Source: Mytilus edulis (taxonomy: Eukaryota; Mollusca; Bivalvia; Mytilida; Mytilidae). Taken from it: a DNA stretch of 64,000 bases. Position 1 is the stretch's first letter, and each line of letters starts with the position of its first letter. Position numbers and translations under genes: made by a program. The notes beneath the pieces were generated by a model, which saw only the letters and a list, made by a program, of their open reading frames with translations, had not been told where the DNA came from and made no database searches. The stretch covers positions 30,517,133 to 30,581,132 of the forward strand of contig NC_092346.1 in NCBI RefSeq assembly GCF_963676685.1, written 5' to 3'. This document shows positions 51,596-59,798 of this stretch, one piece after another.

Positions 51596-51985
51596 TCATA
51601 TTAAGTTTTCACGTGATTTGATTCTTTTTTCCATTAAACGGTAAACATTGTCTTTTATTGTTTGACTACGTAGTCTGTCCAATACGATCACGTTAAGTAG
51701 GAAGTAATTGCACACAAATTCTGAAGACATGTTCAGTTTTTTTACGTCTTCTCTGAATTTAATCAACACATCTAAAAGTAAAAACGAACGACATGCTGTT
51801 TCAAAATGTCTTTCCAAGTGCTCCTGCTCGCTTTTCATCAAACATTCGTGGTTATGTTGACTGGGGTGTTCAACTTGGCAACCAGAACACGTTTCTTTCG
51901 TTTTCTTTGTAATCAATTCCTGTAACACCTCGGCAAAAGAATAGATCAAGACTGTAGTTAGAAGCTTCTTCTCCATGCCCGACAT
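51596..51985 (-). CDS. Polinton small Cys/His protein (129 aa, function unknown)
   Basis: The first ATG is at 51985 (a TTG at 52000 is in frame but not a plausible start). A compact motif, CSGCQVEHPSQHNHECL, at about residues 33-50 has the Cys/His spacing of a small zinc-binding site. The rest is predicted helical, with a basic C-terminus (KRIKSREN). I have the impression that this Cys/His motif recurs in other animal Polinton-like elements, but I cannot show it here. The gene is intact and follows the 90-aa ORF on the same strand with a 27-bp gap. A role in DNA binding or in regulation is possible but unproven. Confidence 0.65.
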   Translation of the reverse strand: MSGMEKKLLTTVLIYSFAEVLQELITKKTKETCSGCQVEHPSQHNHECLMKSEQEHLERHFETACRSFLLLDVLIKFREDVKKLNMSSEFVCNYFLLNVIVLDRLRSQTIKDNVYRLMEKRIKSRENLI

Positions 51986-52012
51986 GGCGATTGTTCTCAA
52001 AACAAATGAAGT

Positions 52013-52285
52013 TTAGTGATCTTCAATAAAAGAATGTAGAAACACTATACTCTCTTTCAGATTACACAATTTTAGCCACACGTCTCTGTTGATTTTGATT
52101 TTTTTACCCTTTACAACGATATGAATGAATGTCTTTTGCTGTAGTCGTCTTCCTGTTTTCTTAATAATTACTTTAGTCTCGTCGTCAATGGTAAACACAT
52201 CTTCTCTCTTCAATAAATTTGTGTCGAGGTGTTCGTAATCACATTTGGTTGCTTCTCTCACCAAATAAATTTGACACTGAGTCAT
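52013..52285 (-). CDS. Polinton small protein (90 aa, unknown)
   Basis: The ATG at 52285 opens a 90-codon frame that starts MTQCQIYLVREATKCDYEHL. A basic middle (KKTGRR, KGKKIKINRDVW) follows. I do not recognise a domain. The tight spacing to the Cys/His ORF and the shared strand suggest one transcription unit. It could be a small element-specific regulator or virion protein; neither is supported directly. Confidence 0.5.
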   Translation of the reverse strand: MTQCQIYLVREATKCDYEHLDTNLLKREDVFTIDDETKVIIKKTGRRLQQKTFIHIVVKGKKIKINRDVWLKLCNLKESIVFLHSFIEDH

Positions 52286-52479
52286 GATGACTGTGGTGTT
52301 TTTATATACAGTGATTTAAATACAGGTATATTCATGCGTAGGGTCATACCATATTCGTGCATGCATAGCCATGTTTTTTTAATTAAACTTTTCGGATGGA
52401 TGGATTTGGTAAAATATATCCAGTACACCCACTCAATAAACTAATCCATAATTCAGTGTTTCCATTTTGCATTGTTATA

Positions 52480-52701
52480 TCATGGAAGTATTATATTGAT
52501 ATATAATACTTCCATGGTTATATTAACAAGTGATGCTATAACAATTGTTATTACAATAATTATTTGACAGAAATACACGATTTCTGCTTTGGGAATATTT
52601 TCTCCCATGAAGCGCCAAGTCGTTTGTGTGCTCTCCGTATTACTTCTTGTCTCTTCCATGTTGGTAAGTATAATAAAGGAACCACGTCGCTTATCACTCA
52701 T
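52480..52701 (-). CDS. Polinton small membrane protein, C-terminus altered (73 aa)
   Basis: Frame from an ATG at 52701 (a second Met at 52656 is also plausible). After a polar N-terminus, residues about 39-65 (IVYFCQIIIVITIVIASLV) form one clear transmembrane helix. Small single-span proteins with a similar 'P-A-E/aromatic then Ile/Val-rich' helix occur, to my knowledge, in animal Polinton-like elements and usually continue further. Here the frame ends within a perfect hairpin (52481-52516), so the end is probably truncated or replaced. Localisation to a membrane is inferred from hydrophobicity alone. Confidence 0.5.
   Translation of the reverse strand: MSDKRRGSFIILTNMEETRSNTESTQTTWRFMGENIPKAEIVYFCQIIIVITIVIASLVNITMEVLYINIILP
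52481..52516. repeat. Perfect 16-bp inverted repeat (hairpin)
   Basis: CATGGAAGTATTATAT, loop TGAT, ATATAATACTTCCATG. It covers the last codons of the membrane protein frame. Confidence 0.9.
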
Positions 52702-52747
52702 ACCTTTAAATACGTTTTAAAAAAAGTCAATTTTTTTTCTCTTTCAA

Positions 52748-52933
52748 TTAATTATAGGTAAAGAACACATTGGAAAGAAGATCCTTCTTCCACTGTTCAA
52801 TTTGCTTCTTTTCCTCACACAAATGATATAGTTTAATCAATGTTTGTTTTTTTAACTTACAAAGATATATATACATTCTCCCTTTTCGCTCCTCGGACAC
52901 GAAAGCGTTATAAATCATCTCTATCTCATTCAT
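52748..52933 (-). CDS. Possible small Polinton ORF (61 aa, unknown)
   Basis: An ATG at 52933 opens a 61-codon frame rich in Lys, Glu and Leu (CKLKKQTLIKLYHLCEEKK) that could form a helix. It lies on the same strand as the preceding small ORFs, 46 bp upstream of the membrane protein frame. No domain is recognised and a chance frame is possible; it is listed because the cluster is otherwise tightly packed. Confidence 0.35.
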   Translation of the reverse strand: MNEIEMIYNAFVSEERKGRMYIYLCKLKKQTLIKLYHLCEEKKQIEQWKKDLLSNVFFTYN

Positions 52934-53064
52934 TATTTGTATTAAATGGAAATTATGAAAAAAGTCTTAAAAGAGGGGCTAAAGATACAAGAATGACAAT
53001 CAAATTCATAAATTGAAAAAAAAAATATCTGACAACATCGAGGATAAAAAAGACGAAAAGACAA

Positions 53065-53280
53065 CGTTTGTTAAGCGTACAGTGACGAATATTACATACA
53101 TATTCATTGGCACATGATTTACTAGAATACAGTTTCGCACCTCACGTGTATAAAACGTACAGTGACAAATATAACATATGGCACATACATATTCATCGGT
53201 ATCATTAACGTTTGTTAAAATTACAGTGACAAATATTACATATTGAACATACATATTCATTGGTAAATGATTAACTAGTA
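53065..53280 (+). repeat. Three imperfect ~65-80-bp direct repeats between the divergent gene clusters
   Basis: Units share 'acagtgac.aatat.acata' and 'acatacatattcat.ggta'. The ACAGTGAC word starts at 53079, 53159 and 53223. The position between leftward and rightward clusters would suit a shared regulatory region. Confidence 0.7.
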
Positions 53281-54062
53281 TGAACTAAAAAAAAAACCTT
53301 ATTATTAAAAAAACACCCAATCATTTTAATTAAATCAAACAACAACAAGCATACCAACAAATTATACACTCTTTTATAAATTGAGTGGTCTTTAATTTAA
53401 ATGGACCTTACGCAGTTGTGTAAATCTTTTCTTCATTTCTAAGCGGTGTGTAAATATAAGTGCGTTAAAATCACGACTGTAAAAAAAATATTAGATATAA
53501 ATTATTCGTGGTCTTCATAGAAGAATAAAACATTTGTGCTATGTTACCCAATCTCCATGTTCCAACTGGACAATTTGATTGATGATCTTAAATATCTTTT
53601 CATACTTTTCTCGCTAGACAAAGTCAGAAAATGTTTTTTTACTTTCTTTTCCTGTTTCTATTTTGTTTACTATTTTTTATTTATTTAGTGTGTGTCTGCA
53701 TTTAATATATATTTTTTTTATCTTGTTTTATATTTGTTTTGAAAATAAAAATGTACATATTCTCAACTTGTTATAGTTTAGAAGAAGAAAATTAATACAA
53801 GCATTAAAAAACTCTCCAACTCTAACTAGTAGTTTGTTTTTTGTTAAATAATAATAACAAGTGTTTATTGGTGATACTCTAGTGGAATAAAGACATTGAG
53901 ACGTAAACATACATGCATAGTGATCAAAGGTACACACTTATTTATTATGGTAAAATGAGGACGGTAAATAGAATTTTATTGTACATTTTCACTGGTTTTA
54001 AAATTCTCATTTTTATGTATATTTCTCAAGAGTTTGTTTGGATATAAGTTCAGTATAACACG
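53281..54062. other. Gene-free central spacer of the Polinton
   Basis: No frame of note. This is where, by size, a lost gene such as a polymerase might have been, but no coding trace is recognised. The 5' end should hold the promoter for the rightward cluster. Confidence 0.5.
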
Positions 54063-55184
54063 ATGGATGAAGAAGTGAACAATCTTTTGACACCAATTTA
54101 TTACAATATAGGAAATCCGAGTTCTTTTTCCTCAGCTAGCAAACTTTATCACATTGTTAATGCGGATGGGAAAAAAATTGGTTACCACAAGATAAAGAGA
54201 TGGTTAAATGCACAAGACAATTATTCCTTACAAAAAACTCCCAGGCGTTCTTTTAGAAGATTACGTGTGTATACAACAGGAATTGGTAACTTAATGGACG
54301 TCGACCTAATGCAAGTAAGTAATTTATCACAATGGAACTCTGGATATAATTTTATACTAGTTGCCATCGATTGCTTTAGTCGACGTCTTTGGATGCAACC
54401 ATCAAAGAGTAAAAAAGGTGTTGACATAGCCAAAGCTTTTGAAAAAATTCTGCAAACAGCAAAGGTAGACAAGATCCGCTCGGACGTTGATGGATGTTTC
54501 AAGTCAAAGGTTGTTCAAAAACTTTTCAAGGAAAGAGGAGTGCGACATTTTGTAACTAAGAACGAGATAAAAGCAAACTATGCTAAGCGTGTGATACAAA
54601 CCATAAAAAATAAATTTTATCGTTACTTTACTAAAAAGAGAACGTATCGGTACATTGACAATTTACAAAAATTTGTAAAGAGCTACAATGCAACACCACA
54701 CAGGTCCCTAAACTATATTGCACCCAACGACGTTACACCGGAAAACGAAGCGGATGTATGGGTTCAACAATACTTGAATAAAAAGAAATCTCCTGATAAG
54801 ACGAGTCGACCAAATACCAAAAACCCACAAAAACTTAAAACCGAAGCAGATTTGAAGAGAAAAAGAAAATTGCAACGGCGGAAGAGTTACAAATTTAAAA
54901 TCGGTTCTCTTGTTAGAATCTTCAAAGTTGTACGGAGATTGAAAAAACAGAGCATCAAGATTTATAAATTGAGCTCTTTTTATAACGATGAGGAAATTTC
55001 TGGTGAATATTATTCTACTGAACTTCAGGCTGTTGATAAATCAGATGAATCCCTCTGGGTTGTAGAGAAAGTTCTGAAAAAGCGTAAAAGGCGAGGAAAG
55101 ACCGAGTTTTTATGTAAGTTTCAAGGTTGGCCTGATAAGTATAACCAATACATTCCCGAGGAAGACATTCAAACATTATCATGA
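54063..55184 (+). CDS. Polinton integrase with chromodomain (373 aa), third catalytic residue replaced
   Basis: Residues about 5-60 form the conserved N-terminal region (IGNPSSFSSASKLYHIV). The RNase H-like core follows: D81 in MDVDLMQVSN, D141 in KIRSDVDGCF, then at position 175 (NYAKRVIQTIKNK) a Lys where this family has the catalytic Glu. The D141-175 spacing is 34, as expected for the D-D-E core. Residues about 328-373 are a chromodomain (LWVVEKVL, FLCKFQGWPDKYNQYIPEED), which in such integrases reads histone marks. Such enzymes insert the element into the genome. With an AAG codon at 54585-54587 the enzyme is expected to be catalytically dead, although the frame is full length. The stop overlaps the next start by four bases. 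The family is that of C. elegans F54H12.3. Confidence 0.92.
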   Translation: MDEEVNNLLTPIYYNIGNPSSFSSASKLYHIVNADGKKIGYHKIKRWLNAQDNYSLQKTPRRSFRRLRVYTTGIGNLMDVDLMQVSNLSQWNSGYNFILVAIDCFSRRLWMQPSKSKKGVDIAKAFEKILQTAKVDKIRSDVDGCFKSKVVQKLFKERGVRHFVTKNEIKANYAKRVIQTIKNKFYRYFTKKRTYRYIDNLQKFVKSYNATPHRSLNYIAPNDVTPENEADVWVQQYLNKKKSPDKTSRPNTKNPQKLKTEADLKRKRKLQRRKSYKFKIGSLVRIFKVVRRLKKQSIKIYKLSSFYNDEEISGEYYSTELQAVDKSDESLWVVEKVLKKRKRRGKTEFLCKFQGWPDKYNQYIPEEDIQTLS

Positions 55185-55642
55185 CAAACGACGATATTGA
55201 CGAGGATCACATTATTTTCTTATTCAACGATCAATCAAATAAGTATTATCCTGAAAATATACCTTCAAATTTTAAGGTTCACCTAAGTGACACATTGTAT
55301 TTAGAAGGAAAGTGGGAAATAGCTGTTTTGGATTTTTATTCCAAGGAGAAAATTTCAACTGTTAAAAAAACTAAACACGAACTATACATTTTTTGTGACG
55401 TATGTATGGGTGTAAGTCTGTTTCACAATGAGTTTTCACTTTTACGACGTGTATTTCCTACACCAAATAATACTTGGAATTACGTTTTTTCTAACCCTAT
55501 TTTCGTACCTGTGAAAAAAACTGAAATCCGCGACTTAGAAATACATATTTTCGACGAAAGTGGAGAACAAGCGTCATTTTTAAATCAACGTTTGTCCTGT
55601 ACACTACATATTAGAAAAAGAAAGGGGAAGTATCAACGATGA
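55181..55642 (+). CDS. Putative Polinton minor capsid (penton-like) protein (153 aa)
   Basis: Starts at the ATGA overlap with the integrase stop. Residues about 24-55 (IPSNFKVHLSDTLYLEGKWE, then an IAVLDFYS strand) have the look of the N-terminal strands of Polinton minor capsid proteins, which are single jelly-rolls placed at the vertices. The position next to the major capsid gene fits. Alternatives are an unrelated small structural protein. The frame ends in a basic tail (HIRKRKGKYQR), and its stop (55640-55642) overlaps the next start at 55639. No break is visible. Confidence 0.6.
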   Translation: MTNDDIDEDHIIFLFNDQSNKYYPENIPSNFKVHLSDTLYLEGKWEIAVLDFYSKEKISTVKKTKHELYIFCDVCMGVSLFHNEFSLLRRVFPTPNNTWNYVFSNPIFVPVKKTEIRDLEIHIFDESGEQASFLNQRLSCTLHIRKRKGKYQR

Positions 55643-55997
55643 ATGCAGACAAAATGTACATTCCAAGCATGGAGAAGTGGTCGAAATATTATCAAAATGT
55701 TGTGCAGGGGAATAATAAAACGTATATAACGCACAAATACCGGACGTAATGGGTCTTTTATGATACCTATTGAGAATCAAAAATCGCCGTCAACCTCGTC
55801 GAAATCTAATGAAAAGTACAATATTCATCTAGTTAGTCCAAGTGCGCAAATGGTCGGAGTCTTTAGAAGATGAGGGTTTGCATATAAAAGGAAAAAAACG
55901 TAAACGAAAGACCAGTCATAAGGCAACCAGCAGTGGAGTTGGCGTATGCAAAAAGAAAAGAGAACCAAAACGAGACGTTTTTTTTCAGAGTACATGA
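55639..55997 (+). pseudogene. Broken Polinton ORF between minor and major capsid genes
   Basis: A frame opens at 55639 (MNADKMYIPSMEKWSKYY..) and meets a stop at 55747-55749. Coding-like sequence continues in a second frame around 55742-55860 (NGSFMIPIEN..) and in a third from about 55856 (SLEDEGLHIKGKKRKRK..) to a stop at 55995-55997. At least two frameshifts are therefore needed to explain it. The C-terminal part is strongly basic. Polinton-like elements commonly have a small basic ORF at this position; its function is unknown to me. It ends 8 bp before the capsid start. Confidence 0.7.
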
Positions 55998-56004
55998 ATT
56001 AAAA

Positions 56005-57321
56005 ATGGCTTTACTAACATCACAGAACAACTTCACAGAAGCTATTCCTTCACAATTAGAAGTTTTCGAGATACCTCCATACCAGTTAGGAGTTGAGTCA
56101 ATTTCGTATGAAGAATGTCGGCCTACATCACAAGTAACAGCCTACAACCCAATAGAATTTAATTTGTGTGCCCAGAACGGACTAGAATACATCGATCTCA
56201 GACGGTCGAAACTGTATGTTAAGTTGCGTGTAAAACATAGCAATGGAGACAATATTGCTATAGATTCAAAGGTGGCACCAGTAAATGAATTTTTCTATGC
56301 ACTTTTTTCTCAAGTCGACTGTTACCTACAAGGTTCACTGGTATCATCAAGTAATACCAACTACTCGTACAAATGCATGATGAAAACGCTACTCGATTAT
56401 GGACAAGATGCAAAAGCATCACAACTAACGAGTGCGTTGTTTTATAAGGACAGAAGTGGACACATGGACTCATTTGATACTAACACGGGTCTTTACGAAA
56501 GGAAAAAACTGATAGGTAATTCTAAGAGCCTTGATATGGAAGGAATGTTGTTTCACGATCTTTTTGAAATGGATCGTTACTTATTAAATATGGTTGACGT
56601 AAAATTGAAACTTTTCAGAAGTAGACCGAGTTTCTGTCTAATGTCAAGCGAAGACGATGCGGACTATGATGTTGTCATTGAAGATATTGTCGTTAAAGTG
56701 TGTAAAATTAAGGTCAATCCAGCTTTCATTTTTGCTCATTCGGAAGCATTGAAATCAACGAATGCTAAATATCCCTATACAAAAACAGTAATGAAACATA
56801 TTACTCTTATGATGGGTAGTACGTATGCAGTGTTGGAGAACATTTTCCAAGACGTGAAACCAAAACGAATCATCATGGGTCTAACTTCGACAAACGCCGT
56901 GAACGGTGATTATCAACTTAATCCGTGGAATTTTCAACATTTTGACTTGCAACAAATAACTTTGTACTGTGATGGAGTTCCTGTAGATGGAATTCCTCTG
57001 AAACTACAATTCAACGAAGACAGGGGTGCAACAAATGTTGCAGCATACGTTAAAATGTTTGAAAACTGTGGAAAGTGGGGCGGAGATGCGGGGAATGAAA
57101 TAACTAGATCGGACTTCAACAATGGATATGCTTTATTCTGTTTTGATTTACAACCTCACTTTTCAGATGCCAACTATCTGTCACTGGTAAAGCAAGGAAA
57201 AGTAAGACTTGAATGTCATTTTGCATCACCCTTACCAGAAACTGTCTCTTTACTCATTGTAGCCGAAAACTCTGGCTATTTTGAAATAACGGAAAATCGT
57301 CAGATCAAAGTAGAACACTAA
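56005..57321 (+). CDS. Polinton major capsid protein, F54H12.2-like (438 aa)
   Basis: I place the start at ATG 56005 (MALLTSQNNFTEAIP), not at the upstream in-frame ATG 55933, because 55933-55997 overlaps the basic ORF in another frame. The protein belongs to the F54H12.2-like family, recognised as the double jelly-roll major capsid of metazoan Polintons. Family-typical stretches are FEIPPYQLGVESISYEE near the N-terminus, YIDLRRSKLYVKLRV, and a C-terminal LECHFASPLPETVSLLIVAE. The length is close to the family norm and no stop or frameshift is seen. Trimers of this protein would build the capsid shell, with the penton-like protein and the ATPase as partners. An AATAAA lies 108 bp past the stop (57429-57434). 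Confidence 0.92.
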   Translation: MALLTSQNNFTEAIPSQLEVFEIPPYQLGVESISYEECRPTSQVTAYNPIEFNLCAQNGLEYIDLRRSKLYVKLRVKHSNGDNIAIDSKVAPVNEFFYALFSQVDCYLQGSLVSSSNTNYSYKCMMKTLLDYGQDAKASQLTSALFYKDRSGHMDSFDTNTGLYERKKLIGNSKSLDMEGMLFHDLFEMDRYLLNMVDVKLKLFRSRPSFCLMSSEDDADYDVVIEDIVVKVCKIKVNPAFIFAHSEALKSTNAKYPYTKTVMKHITLMMGSTYAVLENIFQDVKPKRIIMGLTSTNAVNGDYQLNPWNFQHFDLQQITLYCDGVPVDGIPLKLQFNEDRGATNVAAYVKMFENCGKWGGDAGNEITRSDFNNGYALFCFDLQPHFSDANYLSLVKQGKVRLECHFASPLPETVSLLIVAENSGYFEITENRQIKVEH

Positions 57322-57428
57322 GTTCATACCTAATACTGTTTGTTGTATTTTGTCCTATTTAGATTATGTTATGACACAACCACATTATATGACATTTCTT
57401 TTTCTGTGTTTAATATTTCTATTTGTCT

Positions 57429-57434
57429 AATAAA
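57429..57434 (+). terminator. Candidate polyadenylation signal after the capsid gene
   Basis: AATAAA within 'gtctaataaatattc', 108 bp after the stop codon. Confidence 0.55.
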
Positions 57435-57670
57435 TATTCAAATATAATTCTTTTACTTGTTTTTTTTCTTCCTGTTCGTCTTTTAAAATGTCTTCGCTAT
57501 AGAACTGATGCATTGATTTAAGTTTTTTTTTACATTGCTGCTGGTCATTTACCTGCTTTCAGGTAATTTATTAAGTTTGAAAACCAATTTGGAAATTTTG
57601 TGCAAGAGTGGTAAACATTCATTTAATTAAATGTTTTTCATCAAAACTTAAACACAACCAAAAACAAACC
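57435..57670. other. Short spacer between capsid gene and right TIR
   Basis: AT-rich; nothing recognised. Confidence 0.4.
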
Positions 57671-57760
57671 AAATAAAAAAATATACGTTTGTATCAAACA
57701 TATAAAACTCGAACTAAAACTTTGATTTCAACGATATGTGAAAAAAGAAGAACTCAAACC

Positions 57761-57890
57761 ATGTCAAAGGGGGGTCATTCACTTTTACCTTTCCAAACAC
57801 CTTGATTAGAGTGCTCACACAGACAAACTTTATTTACTTAGAACAAATATATTCATTGGAGAGAACTGTGTGGTTTTTCTTCCGAAATAA
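57761..57890 (+). pseudogene. Deletion relic of the packaging ATPase in the right TIR
   Basis: It starts ATGTCAAAGG.. and keeps the LLPFQ opening of the ATPase, runs into a stop at 57803-57805, and then resumes with the ATPase C-terminus (SAHTDKLYLLRTNIFIG) up to a TAA at 57888-57890. About 180 codons between, including Walker A and B, are gone. It shows that the right TIR once held the entire gene. Confidence 0.9.
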
Positions 57891-57903
57891 TACTTAAAAA
57901 GCT

Positions 57904-58218
57904 ATGAGTAAGCAAGTGATTAGACACGTTAATTTTCTATCCTTATTGGCTTCTGCTGAGGATCAGCAAAGACTCGCATTGATAAAAACGATGAATAACG
58001 AACAATTTAAGATCCTACTAGAATGTATATACAACATTTTACATGGAGTCGTTACACTATCTCCGCTAAATAAAAAGAAACTGTTTGAGTACAAAACGGT
58101 GATTCGCAAAATCACTGCCGAGGACACCCAACGCTTACATCGAAAGAGACTTCTTTTAAAGTATCGATCAAATCTCATTCCTATAGTAGTAAAGATTGTG
58201 CTTGCTCACTTAAAATGA
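57904..58218 (+). CDS. Polinton ORF A, right copy (intact, 104 aa, function unknown)
   Basis: ATG at 57904, 13 bp after the relic ATPase stop, mirroring the left end. The protein is helical and basic, with QQRLALIKTM, FKILLECIYNILHGVV and a C-terminal RLHRKRLLLKYRS run. Short proteins with this layout (QR..LI.., EC..N.L.G...L, ..KK..L) are familiar to me from animal Polinton-like insertions as uncharacterised proteins. The stop overlaps the ORF B start (ATGA). The left TIR copy is broken by a deletion, so this is the only intact one. Confidence 0.75.
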   Translation: MSKQVIRHVNFLSLLASAEDQQRLALIKTMNNEQFKILLECIYNILHGVVTLSPLNKKKLFEYKTVIRKITAEDTQRLHRKRLLLKYRSNLIPIVVKIVLAHLK

Positions 58219-58907
58219 CGAAGGAAATGATTCTTATTCCTAAACATAAATTCGAGGCTGTCTTTCAAAAACAAAACGAAGATCAATCGAAAGCGGAAGT
58301 GGTGTTACATGACACTCCACCTCGAGACAATGACCAACACAATCTGTCATATGACCAGAAACCGTTACATGATGATTTACGATCGTTAATCAATATCACT
58401 TTTCCATCTAGATATAAAGACAAAGCCTTGCGACTTTTGCTTTACTTACAAAAACAACCATCTATTAAGTGGGACGAACAAGGTGAAGTTTGCATTGACG
58501 GAAAAGTTATTTCAAACACTCATATCGTTGACTTGATACGTGATTCAACAGTTCCAATTGGTCGTAGAAAACTAACAGCTGGTATACATCAATTCTACCA
58601 ATTTCTGAAGTCTACTAACATTCCACTTCGTTTGTTTAGGAATGTAGAAAAAAACAAACAAAGTACGATTCGAGTCTACCTCTTATAAAGAAAAGAAAAC
58701 AGAAGAAGAAAATAAGGAGAAAGAAGAAACAGATGAATACAGTGAAGATAGTGACAATGAATACATCCAACAAAATAAAAAGACAAAAAAGACAGAAACT
58801 AATTTGGAAACCAAAAAGAAAATGTATGCGCAACGAGACATAAACAGTATATTCACAATTAAAAAGAAGAGAAAAAAAAATGGTTACAATTTAAATGTTT
58901 TAACTAA
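58215..58907 (+). pseudogene. Polinton ORF B, right copy (frameshifted)
   Basis: The first 146 residues match the left copy with eight amino-acid differences that I count. Then an A-run of seven (six in the left copy) near 58647-58653 shifts the frame, ending at 58688. The charged tail is still present out of frame to about 58907, with another A-run length change near 58870. Confidence 0.9.
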
Positions 58908-58909
58908 AA

Positions 58910-59798
58910 AACAAATACAATCTTGAATATTTTAAATAAATGATTAATAAATGAAATGTGTTATTATTTTGTGTTTAAAGAAACTATATATAAATGAGAC
59001 AACGAGGTGTTTTATTTTTAAACAAACTAATTGAGAAAAGAGAGAAAATAATTTACAAAGAGAAAGAAAGAAAAACTTTTTTCATTTTTAACTATCCTTA
59101 TCTCAACTAGTTTGTAAGAAAATAAAGTTAGCGGTTTGTTAATATTTCTTCTCTCTTGGATTCTGTTGTGTAGAGTATTTCCTGTAAAAATAAAAATAGC
59201 CTGTCTCTCCTTCCGTTACAATTAATTCCCTTTATTCAAACAAAGGATCCGCTAATTAAGTTCGAAAACAATTGGATTTTGATTGTCTGGAAACAACTGG
59301 TTAATTATCAAAAGGGATTCCTCTAATCTAGGATATAAATTAAGAGTCGTTTCTCTAATCCGAAAACAAATATATTATAATTAGCATTTGTTTATCCTAA
59401 TCAGGATTAAAAGGGTTAATACTCGGTTCTCTAATCCGAAAACAAATAGATTATAATTAGCAATTGTTAACTCTTATCGGGATAAAAAAGGAACAAAACA
59501 TTGAGGAGCACTAATCTAGATTAAAAGATAAGGATTATCTTAATCCGATTGATTGCACAATGATGTGCTTAAAGGAACAAAAACATTGAGGAGCACTAAT
59601 CTAGATTAAAAGATAAGGATTATCTTTATCCGATTGATTGCATAATAAGCTGCTTAAAGTTGCATCATAAGCTGCTTTAAATCGTACCATAAGCTGGCTT
59701 AAGAAGATTAGAGGGGATTATAAGCTGGCTTAAGAAGATTAGAGGGGATTACAGGCTCCGTACTTGAGATTACGGAGGGCAGTCTCATAACACACTAT
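58910..59798. other. Outer non-coding part of the right TIR
   Basis: Contains repeated 'taatctagattaaaagataa' blocks and 'ggattatct.aatccgattg' words, matching the left end. These short internal repeats near the terminus could be protein-binding sites for terminal recognition; this is inference. Confidence 0.6.

Larger units (their letters stand above)
48213..59798. mobile_element. Polinton/Maverick-like element (11.6 kb), probably non-autonomous
   Basis: The element is bounded by TATTGTCA direct repeats (48205-48212 and 59799-59806) and by long terminal inverted repeats starting (G/A)TAGTGTGTTATGAGACTG. It carries a retroviral-type integrase with chromodomain, an A32/FtsK-type packaging ATPase, a double-jelly-roll type major capsid protein and a putative minor capsid, in two divergent clusters. 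No DNA polymerase B and no Ulp1-type protease frame is present, although most Polintons encode both and are longer (15-20 kb). The integrase also lacks its third catalytic acid. The adjacency of an integrase and capsid gene of the F54H12.3/F54H12.2-like families is the arrangement known from metazoan Polintons. Confidence 0.88.
57672..59798. repeat. Right terminal inverted repeat of the Polinton (~2.1 kb)
   Basis: Reverse complement of the left arm, with an internal deletion of about 540 bp in the ATPase copy and without the terminal duplication. The inner boundary near 57672 is approximate. Confidence 0.85.

Noticed and set aside
53006-53260. 84-codon minus-strand frame in the Polinton centre
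   Set aside because: It is built from the three direct repeats and has no other support.
54221-54502. 93-codon minus-strand frame inside the integrase gene
   Set aside because: Antisense shadow of a clear coding sequence.
55933-56004. Upstream in-frame ATG as start of the capsid gene
   Set aside because: The first 24 codons overlap, in another frame, the C-terminus of the preceding basic ORF, and the ATG at 56005 begins the family-like N-terminus.
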